From IMG/VR virus record IMGVR_UViG_3300022929_000207, positions 1-23,779 of that record: a stretch of 23,779 bases of DNA, one strand, 5' to 3'. The DNA comes from a virus. Shown piece by piece: positions 17,012-23,779 of this stretch (positions within the stretch are counted from its first letter, which is position 1; the number at the start of each line of letters is the position of its first letter). The notes under the pieces are model-generated. The model was not told the DNA's origin and did no database searches. It saw only the letters and a list, made by a program, of their open reading frames with translations. Both the position numbers and the translations under genes were made by a program.

Positions 17012-17988
17012 TGAGCATATTAGACGACATATCGATGGGCTTGGGGTTCAAGAAGAAGGACGACGCGTATCACGAGCGGACGGCGGAGACGATTGAGAAC
17101 AACCAAGGCGCAGCCGCAGCGGACAGGTATCGTGCGAATAACCCGCCGTCGGGATCGGGATCGGGATCGGGATCGGGATCGGGATCGGGTTCTACGGGAT
17201 TGCCTGAAACGGCTAATGTTCGCCCTGTACTCCGCCCTGATATTATTGAGCGAGATGACAAAGGGAATATCACGAGCGCGACCTATTCTCCTGAACGACA
17301 GCCTACGTTTCAGCAGTTGAACCCTGCGGTATCTTCTGGTCGAACAGATGAATACTCCTCAGATTATTTAACGTTACCTGGAGCAAAGCAGGACGGAATT
17401 ATGTCGATGGCAACCAGTTTGCCTCAACGAGTTTTAGGTTACCTTGGTGGGGCTCGGGCGGACGATCCAATTGTAAACATTGTTGACGGGAAGCCTATTT
17501 ATCAGGACTCTCAGGGCCGCACTTACTCTTATAACGTGTTAGGATTGCCTTATAATACATTGGACGAGAATACATTGGACGAGGATCCCGAGCAGGTAGC
17601 GCGTCGTGAGGCGATGATGAGCAACACGGGCTCGGACGATGACGGGCCGAGCGTAGTTGACGAGCTATTGGACAGCGACTCTGGGACCACGGACCCTTGT
17701 CCAGAGGGGTATGTTTACGACAGTGAGCAGATGATGTGTGTGATTGATCCGTCTACGGGTCTTACACCAGACCTTCCGACGATGGAATTACCAGACCCAT
17801 CGGTGCCACTTTCAGACTATACGCAGGTTGCAAACAACTTTATACCAACCCCACTACAACCTATAGCTCCAAACCCGATTCAGCAGCAGCTATCGCGGTT
17901 AAGTCGGTCGATGAGTGGTCCGAGACAACAGCAACGGGCCTCGGGATTGGCGGGAGCTAATACGGGGATCATGCAGGTACGTCCGTGA
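17011..17988 (+). CDS. Probable structural protein with Ser-Gly repeat
   Basis: A 325-residue protein that looks largely disordered. The N-terminus MSILDDISMGLGFKKKDD is followed by an (SG)7 run (about 47-60) encoded by a hexanucleotide repeat. Then come acidic linkers, a cysteine pair in CPEGYVYDSEQMMC (a pattern seen in phage virion proteins), and a Pro/Gln-rich C-terminus TPLQPIAPNPIQQQLSRLSR ending in ANTGIMQVRP. It starts by TAATG overlap with the coiled-coil gene and its stop overlaps the GTG of terL. It is probably a virion or head-associated protein; no closer identity is claimed. Confidence 0.7.
   Translation: MSILDDISMGLGFKKKDDAYHERTAETIENNQGAAAADRYRANNPPSGSGSGSGSGSGSGSTGLPETANVRPVLRPDIIERDDKGNITSATYSPERQPTFQQLNPAVSSGRTDEYSSDYLTLPGAKQDGIMSMATSLPQRVLGYLGGARADDPIVNIVDGKPIYQDSQGRTYSYNVLGLPYNTLDENTLDEDPEQVARREAMMSNTGSDDDGPSVVDELLDSDSGTTDPCPEGYVYDSEQMMCVIDPSTGLTPDLPTMELPDPSVPLSDYTQVANNFIPTPLQPIAPNPIQQQLSRLSRSMSGPRQQQRASGLAGANTGIMQVRP
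17149..17190 (+). repeat. In-frame TCGGGA hexanucleotide microsatellite
   Basis: Six exact TCGGGA units and a seventh TCGGGT, 42 bases in total, encoding alternating Ser and Gly. Because the unit is six bases, slippage changes linker length without breaking the frame. Confidence 0.9.
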
Positions 17989-19451
17989 ACTTACAGGCTC
18001 TTCCAGAAGAAGCACTAAAAGAGATCTTGGCTCTTACTGAAGCCAAGAAGAAGCTGGATCTTCGGGAGGAAGCCTCTGAGAAGTTTATGCCGTTTGCGCA
18101 TCACGTCTATGAAAACTTCATTGAGGGGCGGCATCATCGGATTATCGCTGAAAAACTTGAACGCGTTGCACGAGGAGAACTCAAGCGGCTTATAATTAAT
18201 ATGCCACCTCGTCATTCGAAGTCAGAATTTGCAAGTTACTTGATGCCTGCTTGGTTCTTGGGCCGCAATCCGAAGCTCAAGATCATTCAAGCTACGCACA
18301 ATACGGAGCTTGCGGTGCGTTTTGGACGTAAGGTTCGTGATTTGATTGACGATCCAGCGTACAAAGAGGTGTTTCCTGATACGAACTTGAAGGAGGACAA
18401 CAAGGGTGCGGGTAAATGGCAGACTGACAAGGGTGGTGAATACTTTGCTGCGGGTGTTGGAGCGGCTGTTACGGGGCGGGGTGCGGACCTCTTTATCATT
18501 GACGACCCTCATTCGGAACAAGATGCCCTGAGTGAGAGCGCGTTTGACAACGCGTATGAGTGGTACACCTCTGGACCTCGACAGCGTTTACAACCTGGTG
18601 GGGCAATTATCCTAGTTATGACACGCTGGGGTAAGAAGGATTTGACTGGACGGTTGATACAGTCGCAATCGGGCGACGTTATGGCGGATCAATGGGAGGT
18701 TGTGGAGTTTCCAGCGATTTTGCCGAGTGACAAGCCTCTTTGGCCTGAGTTCTGGGAGAAGGCTGCGCTGCTTTCGATCAAGGCATCGCTGCCTGTGGGC
18801 AAGTGGAACGCGCAGTGGCAGCAGCAACCGACGGCATCAGAGGCTGCGATTATCAAACGTGAGTGGTGGCAAGACTGGGATAAGGAAAAGATTCCGAATC
18901 TGGACTATGTCATACAAGCATATGACACGGCGTTTTCGAAAAAGGAGACGGCGGACTATTCGGCTATTACGACGTGGGGCATTTTCAAACCTGAAGAGGG
19001 TGGGCCTGACCATGTGATATTGATGGACGCTCGACGAGGGCGTTGGAACTTCCCTGAACTCAAGGAGATAGCCTATGAAGAGCACGAATATTGGGAGCCA
19101 GACATGGTGTTGGTCGAAGCGAAAGCGACGGGTACACCACTTATTGACGAGTTGCGGCTTCGTGGTATTCCAGCCTTGGGCTTCTCACCTGGCAAAGGGA
19201 ATGATAAGGTAACGAGGATGCACATGGTTGCGCCTTTGTTTGAAGCTGGAATGGTGTGGGCACCTATGCACGAAAAGTTTGCTGACGAGGTCGTTGAGGA
19301 AGTAGTTTCATTTCCTAATGGCGATCATGACGACTTTTGTGATAGTATGACTTTAGCACTGATGCGTTTTCGTCAGGGTGGATTTATTTCACTGCTTGGA
19401 GAAAACGAGGATGAGATGGAATGGAGGCCCCGTAGGAGGGAGTATTATTAA
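17985..19451 (+). CDS. terL: Terminase large subunit (packaging ATPase/nuclease)
   Basis: A 488-residue motor that drives DNA into the capsid and cuts it. ATPase: Walker A-type MPPRHSKSE (73-81), LKIIQATHNTELAVRFG (98-114), Walker B LFIIDDPHSEQD (169-180) and coupling motif VMTRWGKKDLTG (211-222). RNase H-like nuclease: AYDTAFSKKETADYSAITTW (312-331, Asp314), VLVEAKATGTPLIDEL (376-390, Glu378) and GDHDDFCDSMTLAL (446-459). The start is GTG within GTGA, overlapping the stop of the previous gene. The end overlaps portal by one base (TAATG). Motif spacing fits the phage terminase family with 'PPRH(G/S)KS' P-loops. All expected catalytic residues are present. Confidence 0.95.
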   Translation: MNLQALPEEALKEILALTEAKKKLDLREEASEKFMPFAHHVYENFIEGRHHRIIAEKLERVARGELKRLIINMPPRHSKSEFASYLMPAWFLGRNPKLKIIQATHNTELAVRFGRKVRDLIDDPAYKEVFPDTNLKEDNKGAGKWQTDKGGEYFAAGVGAAVTGRGADLFIIDDPHSEQDALSESAFDNAYEWYTSGPRQRLQPGGAIILVMTRWGKKDLTGRLIQSQSGDVMADQWEVVEFPAILPSDKPLWPEFWEKAALLSIKASLPVGKWNAQWQQQPTASEAAIIKREWWQDWDKEKIPNLDYVIQAYDTAFSKKETADYSAITTWGIFKPEEGGPDHVILMDARRGRWNFPELKEIAYEEHEYWEPDMVLVEAKATGTPLIDELRLRGIPALGFSPGKGNDKVTRMHMVAPLFEAGMVWAPMHEKFADEVVEEVVSFPNGDHDDFCDSMTLALMRFRQGGFISLLGENEDEMEWRPRRREYY

Positions 19452-22012
19452 TGGCAAGAGCACCAAACATGGTTGATTCGGGGCTGGATCTCGACGACAC
19501 AATGGGATTACCCGATGTGGAGATCCCTGTAGACGCGCCCATGGAATTTCCTGGTGGTGCAGAAGTGATAGACGACGGACAGGGGGGCGCGATTATACAA
19601 GCCCTTGCTGACGCGCAAGACATGCCAACACAAGAAGAACTTATTCCGTTCGATGCAAACCTTGCTGAGTTTTTGGATGACGGCACCTTGGGGGAGTTGT
19701 CGAGTGAACTTAGAGGCTTGTACGAAGAAGACTTGGACTCTCGTTCAGAGTGGGAAGAAACGTATGTGCATGGTCTAGATCTTTTGGGGATCAAGACTGA
19801 GGAGCGCACGACTCCGTTTGAAGGAGCGAGTGGCATCACCCATCCAATGGTTGCGGAGAGTGTGACGCAGTTCCAAGCGCAAGCGTACAAGGAATTGTTG
19901 CCAGCGGGTGGTCCAGTTCGCACTGGAGTGCTTGGGGCCAAGACGCCTGAGAGGGAAGCGCAAGCCTCTCGTGTCAAGAACTTTATGAACTATCAGATCA
20001 CGGAAATTATGGAAGAGTACGATCCAGACATGGATCAATTGCTGTATTATCTTCCGTTGAGTGGCTCTACATTTAAGAAAATATATTTTGATCCGACGCG
20101 GCAACGTGCGGTATCGAAGTTTATTCCTGCACAGGATTTGGTTGTTCCATATTCGGCATCTGATTTGATGACGGCAAACCGTGTAACACATGTGCTCCGT
20201 ATGGATGAGAACGATGTGCGTAAGATGCAGGTCATGGGTATGTACCGTGATGTGGACTTACAGACATCGACAGATATGGAAGAGGACCCTGTCAAGCAAA
20301 AAGTTAACGAGCTAGAGGGTTTGTCGAAGAACTACAGCGACGATGTATTGACGGTTTTGGAGATGCATGCGGATCTAGACATCGAGGGCTTCGAGGATAT
20401 GGACCCGATGACTGGAGAGCCTACGGGTGTGAAGCTGCCTTACATTGTTACGATTGACCAGACGTCGGGTGAGATACTGGCTATCCGCCGTAACTATGCG
20501 CCTGATGATATGCTCAAGCGCAAGCGTCAGTATTTCGTGCACTACAAGTTTACACCTGGCTTGGGTTTTTACGGGTTTGGTTTGATCCATATGATTGGTG
20601 GTTTAGGCCGTGCAGCGACGAGCTTATTGCGTCAGTTGATCGATGCGGGGACTCTAGCTAACCTTCCCGCTGGATTTAAGGCCCGTGGAGTGCGGGTACG
20701 CAACGACGATGAGCCGTTACAGCCAGGAGAGTTTAGGGACATTGACGCGCCTGGTGGGAGCATCAGAGACGCTATTGTGCCTTTGCCGTACAAGGAGCCG
20801 TCAGGAACCTTGGCACAATTGTTGGGTGGATTGGTTAACGACGGGCGCAGATTCGTTGCGTTAGCTGACCAGCAGATGTCGGATATGAATCAGGAAACGC
20901 CAGTGGGGACTACGGTTGCCATGTTGGAGCGTGGAATGAAGGTGATGTCTGCAATCCACAAAAGACTGCACTACGCGCAGAAGGCTGAGTTTAGGCTTTT
21001 GGCACGTATCTTTGCGGAAAACCTACCACCAGTTTACCCCTATGAGGTGGCGGGTGCTCCTTCTGAAGTGAAGGCGCAAGACTTTGACGCTCGGATTGAC
21101 GTTCTCCCAGTCTCAGATCCGAATATTTTCTCTATGTCGCAGCGCATCACGTTGGCCCAGACACAACTACAACTGGCTCAATCGAACCCCCAGATGCACA
21201 ACCTTCACGCGGCGTATCGTAGAATGTATCAAGCGTTAGAGGTGCAGAATATTGATGAGATCTTGCCTCCGCCCCCACCGCCTCCCCAGCCTATGGATCC
21301 AGCGGTAGAGAACGGGATGTTGATTAATGGTCAGGCTCCGCAGCCGTTTCCACAGCAAGATCATGATGCACATATCCAGTCGCATTTGGCGTTGCTTGAG
21401 TTGTCTGTATTGCAGAACGCACCTCCTGTTTTGGCGGCACTGTTTGGTCATGTGTTGCAGCATGTGAGCATGAAGGCTCGTGAGATGGTGGATGCAGAAA
21501 TAGCGGCTCTGAACGAGGAGCAGGGCATGAACCAGCAATCACAGCAAGAACAAATGCAGCAGATTCAGTTGCTGGCGCAAACGGGTGCTTTGGACCCAGC
21601 GTCGGCGCAGCAGATGATGATGCAAGCGCAACAGAACGGTCCAGTTCAGTTGCAAACGCAATTTAGTCCCGAGCAGGTAGAAGCACGGGTAGCGCAGATA
21701 GAGGCGGAGCTTATAAAGGAGCTTACGCCGTTGATGACGTATAAGGGTCAGGACGCTTCTGAGCAGGATCCGTTGGTTGATATTCGCATGAAAGAGCTAT
21801 CGATCAAGGAGATGGAGGCAAACCACAAAGCTGCCTTGGATCAGGCTAAGTTGGAGCTTGAAGGCATGAAGGTGGAACAACGTGCGGTTACGGATGCGGC
21901 TCGTATGGAGTTGCAGGAGCAAATTGCGGATGAGCGCAATGAGGTAAATCGTGAGCGCATTGATGTGCAACGTCAAGCCGTGGAGCAACGAGATGCCACT
22001 GAAAGCGGGTAG
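19451..22012 (+). CDS. Portal protein (P22-like)
   Basis: An 853-residue protein, large for a portal. The core (about 75-600) shows the P22-type blocks: [20 protein letters not shown] and [96 protein letters not shown] and [21 protein letters not shown] poly-proline linker ([13 protein letters not shown], about 605) leads to a Gln/Met-rich helical C-terminus ending in a charged coiled coil. That is consistent with the long 'barrel' extension of podovirus portals. Twelve copies would form the vertex through which TerL packages DNA. The C-terminus overlaps the next gene by 20 bases. Confidence 0.93.
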   Translation: MARAPNMVDSGLDLDDTMGLPDVEIPVDAPMEFPGGAEVIDDGQGGAIIQALADAQDMPTQEELIPFDANLAEFLDDGTLGELSSELRGLYEEDLDSRSEWEETYVHGLDLLGIKTEERTTPFEGASGITHPMVAESVTQFQAQAYKELLPAGGPVRTGVLGAKTPEREAQASRVKNFMNYQITEIMEEYDPDMDQLLYYLPLSGSTFKKIYFDPTRQRAVSKFIPAQDLVVPYSASDLMTANRVTHVLRMDENDVRKMQVMGMYRDVDLQTSTDMEEDPVKQKVNELEGLSKNYSDDVLTVLEMHADLDIEGFEDMDPMTGEPTGVKLPYIVTIDQTSGEILAIRRNYAPDDMLKRKRQYFVHYKFTPGLGFYGFGLIHMIGGLGRAATSLLRQLIDAGTLANLPAGFKARGVRVRNDDEPLQPGEFRDIDAPGGSIRDAIVPLPYKEPSGTLAQLLGGLVNDGRRFVALADQQMSDMNQETPVGTTVAMLERGMKVMSAIHKRLHYAQKAEFRLLARIFAENLPPVYPYEVAGAPSEVKAQDFDARIDVLPVSDPNIFSMSQRITLAQTQLQLAQSNPQMHNLHAAYRRMYQALEVQNIDEILPPPPPPPQPMDPAVENGMLINGQAPQPFPQQDHDAHIQSHLALLELSVLQNAPPVLAALFGHVLQHVSMKAREMVDAEIAALNEEQGMNQQSQQEQMQQIQLLAQTGALDPASAQQMMMQAQQNGPVQLQTQFSPEQVEARVAQIEAELIKELTPLMTYKGQDASEQDPLVDIRMKELSIKEMEANHKAALDQAKLELEGMKVEQRAVTDAARMELQEQIADERNEVNRERIDVQRQAVEQRDATESG

Positions 22013-22190
22013 TTCTGATAAAGTTATCAGCGAAAACATAAAAACGGAAATGGCTGCGGGAAAACCGCAGAAGCAGGCTGTAGCCATTGCCTTAGATAAA
22101 GCGGGTCGAAGCAAGTATGCTAACGGTGGTTTTGTCAACAAACGGTTCAGCCCTATCGCTAGGCCGCAGAGGTTCGCTGGAGAGTTTTGA
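21993..22190 (+). CDS. Small DUF6496-like protein
   Basis: Sixty-five residues, [20 protein letters not shown], then [20 protein letters not shown] and a basic Gly/Arg tail. The '[23 protein letters not shown]' pattern is characteristic of very common short phage proteins (DUF6496-like, assigned from memory). The start at 21993 is chosen because GGAG lies eight bases upstream; an earlier ATG would add portal-coding sequence in another frame. It probably functions around virion assembly, since it nearly always sits by head genes. Function unknown. Confidence 0.8.
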   Translation: MPLKAGSSDKVISENIKTEMAAGKPQKQAVAIALDKAGRSKYANGGFVNKRFSPIARPQRFAGEF

Positions 22191-22363
22191 TGTGCGTCCT
22201 CGTGTTCGTAGCACACGGACACATGTGGATAAACGGTTACGGAAGCTGGTTCTATAAAGCCTGTTACTATGACTGCGGGTCGAAACGCTTCGGATATTAT
22301 GATAGGATCTATCGTGTAGATCCTGATTATTTGTGTCCTGTGAGGTTTCGAGTAGATGATTGA
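22190..22363 (+). CDS. 57-residue Cys/Tyr-rich small protein
   Basis: [20 protein letters not shown], then FYKACYYDCGSKRFGYYDRI and YRVDPDYLCPVRFRVDD. It has a short hydrophobic N-terminus that may be a secretion or lipoprotein-like segment, then CxxxC and a third Cys before Pro, suggesting a disulfide in an exported protein. The start is a TGATG overlap with the previous gene and the stop overlaps the next by 8 bases. Both junctions support coding even though the ORF is short. Function unknown; similar small proteins occur near phage head genes. Confidence 0.65.
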   Translation: MCVLVFVAHGHMWINGYGSWFYKACYYDCGSKRFGYYDRIYRVDPDYLCPVRFRVDD

Positions 22364-22829
22364 TCCTATTACCGCCGTCGGTGTCGCCACCTCGGCATTC
22401 AACGCGATTAAGAAAGGCATCGCCGTCGGGCGTGACTTGCAGGATATGGGTGGGCAGCTTTCCCAGTGGGGTAAGGCGTTTTCTGATTTTAATTACGCGG
22501 AAGAAAAAAGTAAAAACCCTCCTTGGTATAAATTTAGCGGCAGTGACGAAGAAACGGCGTTACAAATCTTTGCCCATAGGAAAAAGATGGAAGAAATGCG
22601 TAAAGACATTAAGGCGTTTATTTCTTGGAATTACGGTCCGTCTGCATGGGAAGAGGTGTTGGCAATTGAGGCCAAGATGCGAAAGCAACGTAAAGAAGAG
22701 TTGTATCGCAAAGAAGAGCTAAAGAGAAAAATCATAGAATGGACCGTTGGTATATTAGCCGCAGCGGTTGGTATTGCTGTCATGGGTTTTATACTTTGGA
22801 TGATTGGTAAGGGCCAAGGTCGATGGTAA
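22356..22829 (+). CDS. Membrane-anchored phage protein, possible lysis or internal virion protein
   Basis: A 157-residue protein. The N-terminus MIDPITAVGVATSAFNAIKK, then DLQDMGGQLSQWGKAFSDFN and KNPPWYK with EETALQIFAHRKKMEEM, follows a pattern I have seen in many phage proteins annotated variously as internal virion or hypothetical. A charged coiled coil (residues 60-125) precedes one C-terminal transmembrane span (WTVGILAAAVGIAVMGFILW, about 129-148). It probably sits in the membrane with the coil in the cytoplasm. The context (portal upstream, holin-like genes downstream) fits lysis or assembly. Confidence 0.75.
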   Translation: MIDPITAVGVATSAFNAIKKGIAVGRDLQDMGGQLSQWGKAFSDFNYAEEKSKNPPWYKFSGSDEETALQIFAHRKKMEEMRKDIKAFISWNYGPSAWEEVLAIEAKMRKQRKEELYRKEELKRKIIEWTVGILAAAVGIAVMGFILWMIGKGQGRW

Positions 22830-22952
22830 ATGCGACTGGTGCAAGCAGGTAGATTGCGGTGGATAGTATACGATGAGCGGGGAAAAATTGTGATTATAAC
22901 ACATCATCGTAGAATAGCGGAATGGGTAATCGAAAGGGGCGGCTGTGGCTGA
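22830..22952 (+). CDS. 40-residue basic protein
   Basis: MRLVQAGRLRWIVYDERGKI, then VIITHHRRIAEWVIERGGCG: a short basic beta-helix peptide. It starts one base after the preceding stop and its end overlaps the following GTG by 8 bases. That continuous tiling of stop and start codons is the main argument that it is translated. No function is recognised. Confidence 0.55.
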   Translation: MRLVQAGRLRWIVYDERGKIVIITHHRRIAEWVIERGGCG

Positions 22953-23199
22953 TGGTCTTACAGGTGTAGGTAATATGCCTTTTGATGTGGGCAGCGACAT
23001 ACACGTCCAAACGAGGGCGCGTGAGCGCATAGAAACGCATTTGGTAGAGCAAAGGGTGAAAAAAGAACATAGAGCCAATCACAGACACTTAGAGGCACTC
23101 CAGAAGCAAAGATTGGACTTATTGCAAAGTTATGATAGGTTTGGGACCAAGACCGAGGGGCCAAAGCCTCAAGGAACTAATGTAAACATAGAGGTGTAA
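22945..23199 (+). CDS. 84-residue hypothetical protein
   Basis: Begins with GTG (MADGLTGVGNMPFDVGSDIH) after AAAGGGGCGGCT. A basic helical stretch ARERIETHLVEQRVKKEHRA continues as NHRHLEALQKQRLDLLQSYD. No motif is recognised. It ends directly before the first holin-like gene. The strong charge and helical content suggest a scaffold- or nucleic-acid-contact role, but this is speculation. Confidence 0.65.
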   Translation: MADGLTGVGNMPFDVGSDIHVQTRARERIETHLVEQRVKKEHRANHRHLEALQKQRLDLLQSYDRFGTKTEGPKPQGTNVNIEV

Positions 23200-23200
23200 C

Positions 23201-23422
23201 ATGGTTCAGTTAACAGCTAATGCTATTGACCAGTTGAAAATACTGCCACGCCTAGCCTTTCTATGTCAGATCATTTTGACTTGGAAGGTTTGTTTGTGGT
23301 TCATGACTTTGCCAGATCCCACAACACAACAGAGCGCGTTCGTATCGCTCGTCACTGCGATGCTTTCAGCGTCGTTCGCATTGTGGTTGGGCAAAGAAGC
23401 TAAGACAGATAGGAGCGCATAA
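23201..23422 (+). CDS. Small holin-like membrane protein
   Basis: Seventy-three residues with two membrane segments, about 15-37 (PRLAFLCQIILTWKVCLWFM) and 45-64 (AFVSLVTAMLSASFALWLG), ending in a charged KEAKTDRSA tail. The linker DPTTQQSAFVSLVT is typical of phage class II-type holins. It would form or regulate inner-membrane lesions at lysis. GAGGTG precedes the ATG, and its TAA overlaps the next gene's start. Confidence 0.75.
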   Translation: MVQLTANAIDQLKILPRLAFLCQIILTWKVCLWFMTLPDPTTQQSAFVSLVTAMLSASFALWLGKEAKTDRSA

Positions 23423-23779
23423 TGTTACAAGCATTGATAGGACCTATAGGAAATCTTGCTTCTTCTTGGTTGCAGGGCAAAGCAGATGCAGCCAGCGCAG
23501 CAGCCAACCTCAAACTTGTAGAGGCGGAAGCGAAAGCGACCATAATGAAAAGTGCCGCTACGAGCGAGGCGGAGTGGGAGCGTCTTATGGCGCAAGGTTC
23601 ACAAAATTCGTGGAAAGACGAATGGCTAACAATTTTGTTCAGTATTCCATTGTGTCTTTCATTTTTGCCATTTGACTGGGCGGACAGAGCCGTAAAAAAC
23701 GGTTTTGCAGCGTTGGAATCCATGCCTGACTGGTATCAATATACGTTGGGTGTGATCGTTGCCGCTTCGTTTGGTGTTC
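23422..23779 (+). CDS. Three-segment holin-like protein, C-terminus off window
   Basis: At least 119 residues are visible and the frame is open at the right edge. MLQALIGPIGNLASSWLQGK and an alanine-rich helix (AAANLKLVEAEAKATIMKSA) lead to WKDEWLTILFSIPLCLSFLP, a membrane span after the WKDE motif, then LESMPDWYQYTLGVIVAASF, the start of a second. The WKDEW and MPDWYQY motifs match a family widely annotated as phage holins (holin of three membrane segments). It follows a smaller holin-like gene by TAATG, so the pair may be holin and antiholin. AGGAG lies six bases before the ATG. Confidence 0.82.
   Translation, partial: MLQALIGPIGNLASSWLQGKADAASAAANLKLVEAEAKATIMKSAATSEAEWERLMAQGSQNSWKDEWLTILFSIPLCLSFLPFDWADRAVKNGFAALESMPDWYQYTLGVIVAASFGV

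Noticed and set aside
19384-19977. A 197-codon minus-strand ORF under terL and portal
   Set aside because: It is a Ser/Pro-rich shadow of the terL/portal junction, where both plus-strand frames are clearly coding.
21797-22420. A 207-codon minus-strand ORF over the end of portal
   Set aside because: It lies antisense to four overlapping rightward genes and has no start signals.

Overview
The window reads as part of the genome of a tailed double-stranded DNA bacteriophage (Caudoviricetes). The evidence is a small terminase, a large terminase, a P22-type portal and a holin-like gene next to a replication and DNA-modification region full of small, tightly overlapping ORFs. Several families (TOTE-type AEP primase, Api92-like protein, DUF7227-like Cys protein, DUF6496-like peptide) resemble those of phages from marine alphaproteobacteria and uncultured marine virus contigs. 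That host assignment is inference from family resemblance. No integrase, tRNA, rRNA, CRISPR array or insertion sequence was recognised. The left-edge primase and the right-edge holin run off the window.

Layout. (1) 1-2818, minus: AEP primase, a protein with an SSB-like acidic tail, and a coiled-coil protein. (2) 2892-4576, plus: an SNF2-type helicase and a small overlapping gene, facing a strong minus-strand terminator at 4567-4593. (3) 4657-10416, minus: a long run of overlapping small genes including a ribbon-helix-helix repressor with its own operator, a winged-helix protein, a possible RAMP-fold protein, a zinc-finger protein, an Api92-like protein and a C5 cytosine methyltransferase-like protein. 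A 0.7-kb non-coding array with 5-nt and 54-nt periodicity interrupts it (6561-7275). (4) 10417-10781: a divergent control region with promoters on both sides, two groups of TGATTACA-type repeats and a 23-bp A/T-only tract. (5) 10782-11706, plus: TerS and a VRR-NUC-like nuclease. (6) 11733-14473, minus: nine mostly tiny genes, seven sharing one ribosome-binding leader and most followed by a GC-rich hairpin. (7) 14841-23779, plus: a compact late operon with a GNAT acetyltransferase, two probable structural proteins, TerL, portal, several small genes and two holin-like genes.

Together the left half looks like replication, modification and regulation, and the right half like packaging and virion assembly. 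By eye, third-codon-position bias changes sign near 10.5 kb whichever strand carries the gene. That makes the repeat- and AT-rich region at 10.4-10.8 kb a candidate replication origin. The observations most worth following up are the pentanucleotide/54-bp array, the candidate origin, the RAMP-like protein, and the small-gene cassette array with its shared leader and an apparent Shine-Dalgarno/hairpin/start arrangement.
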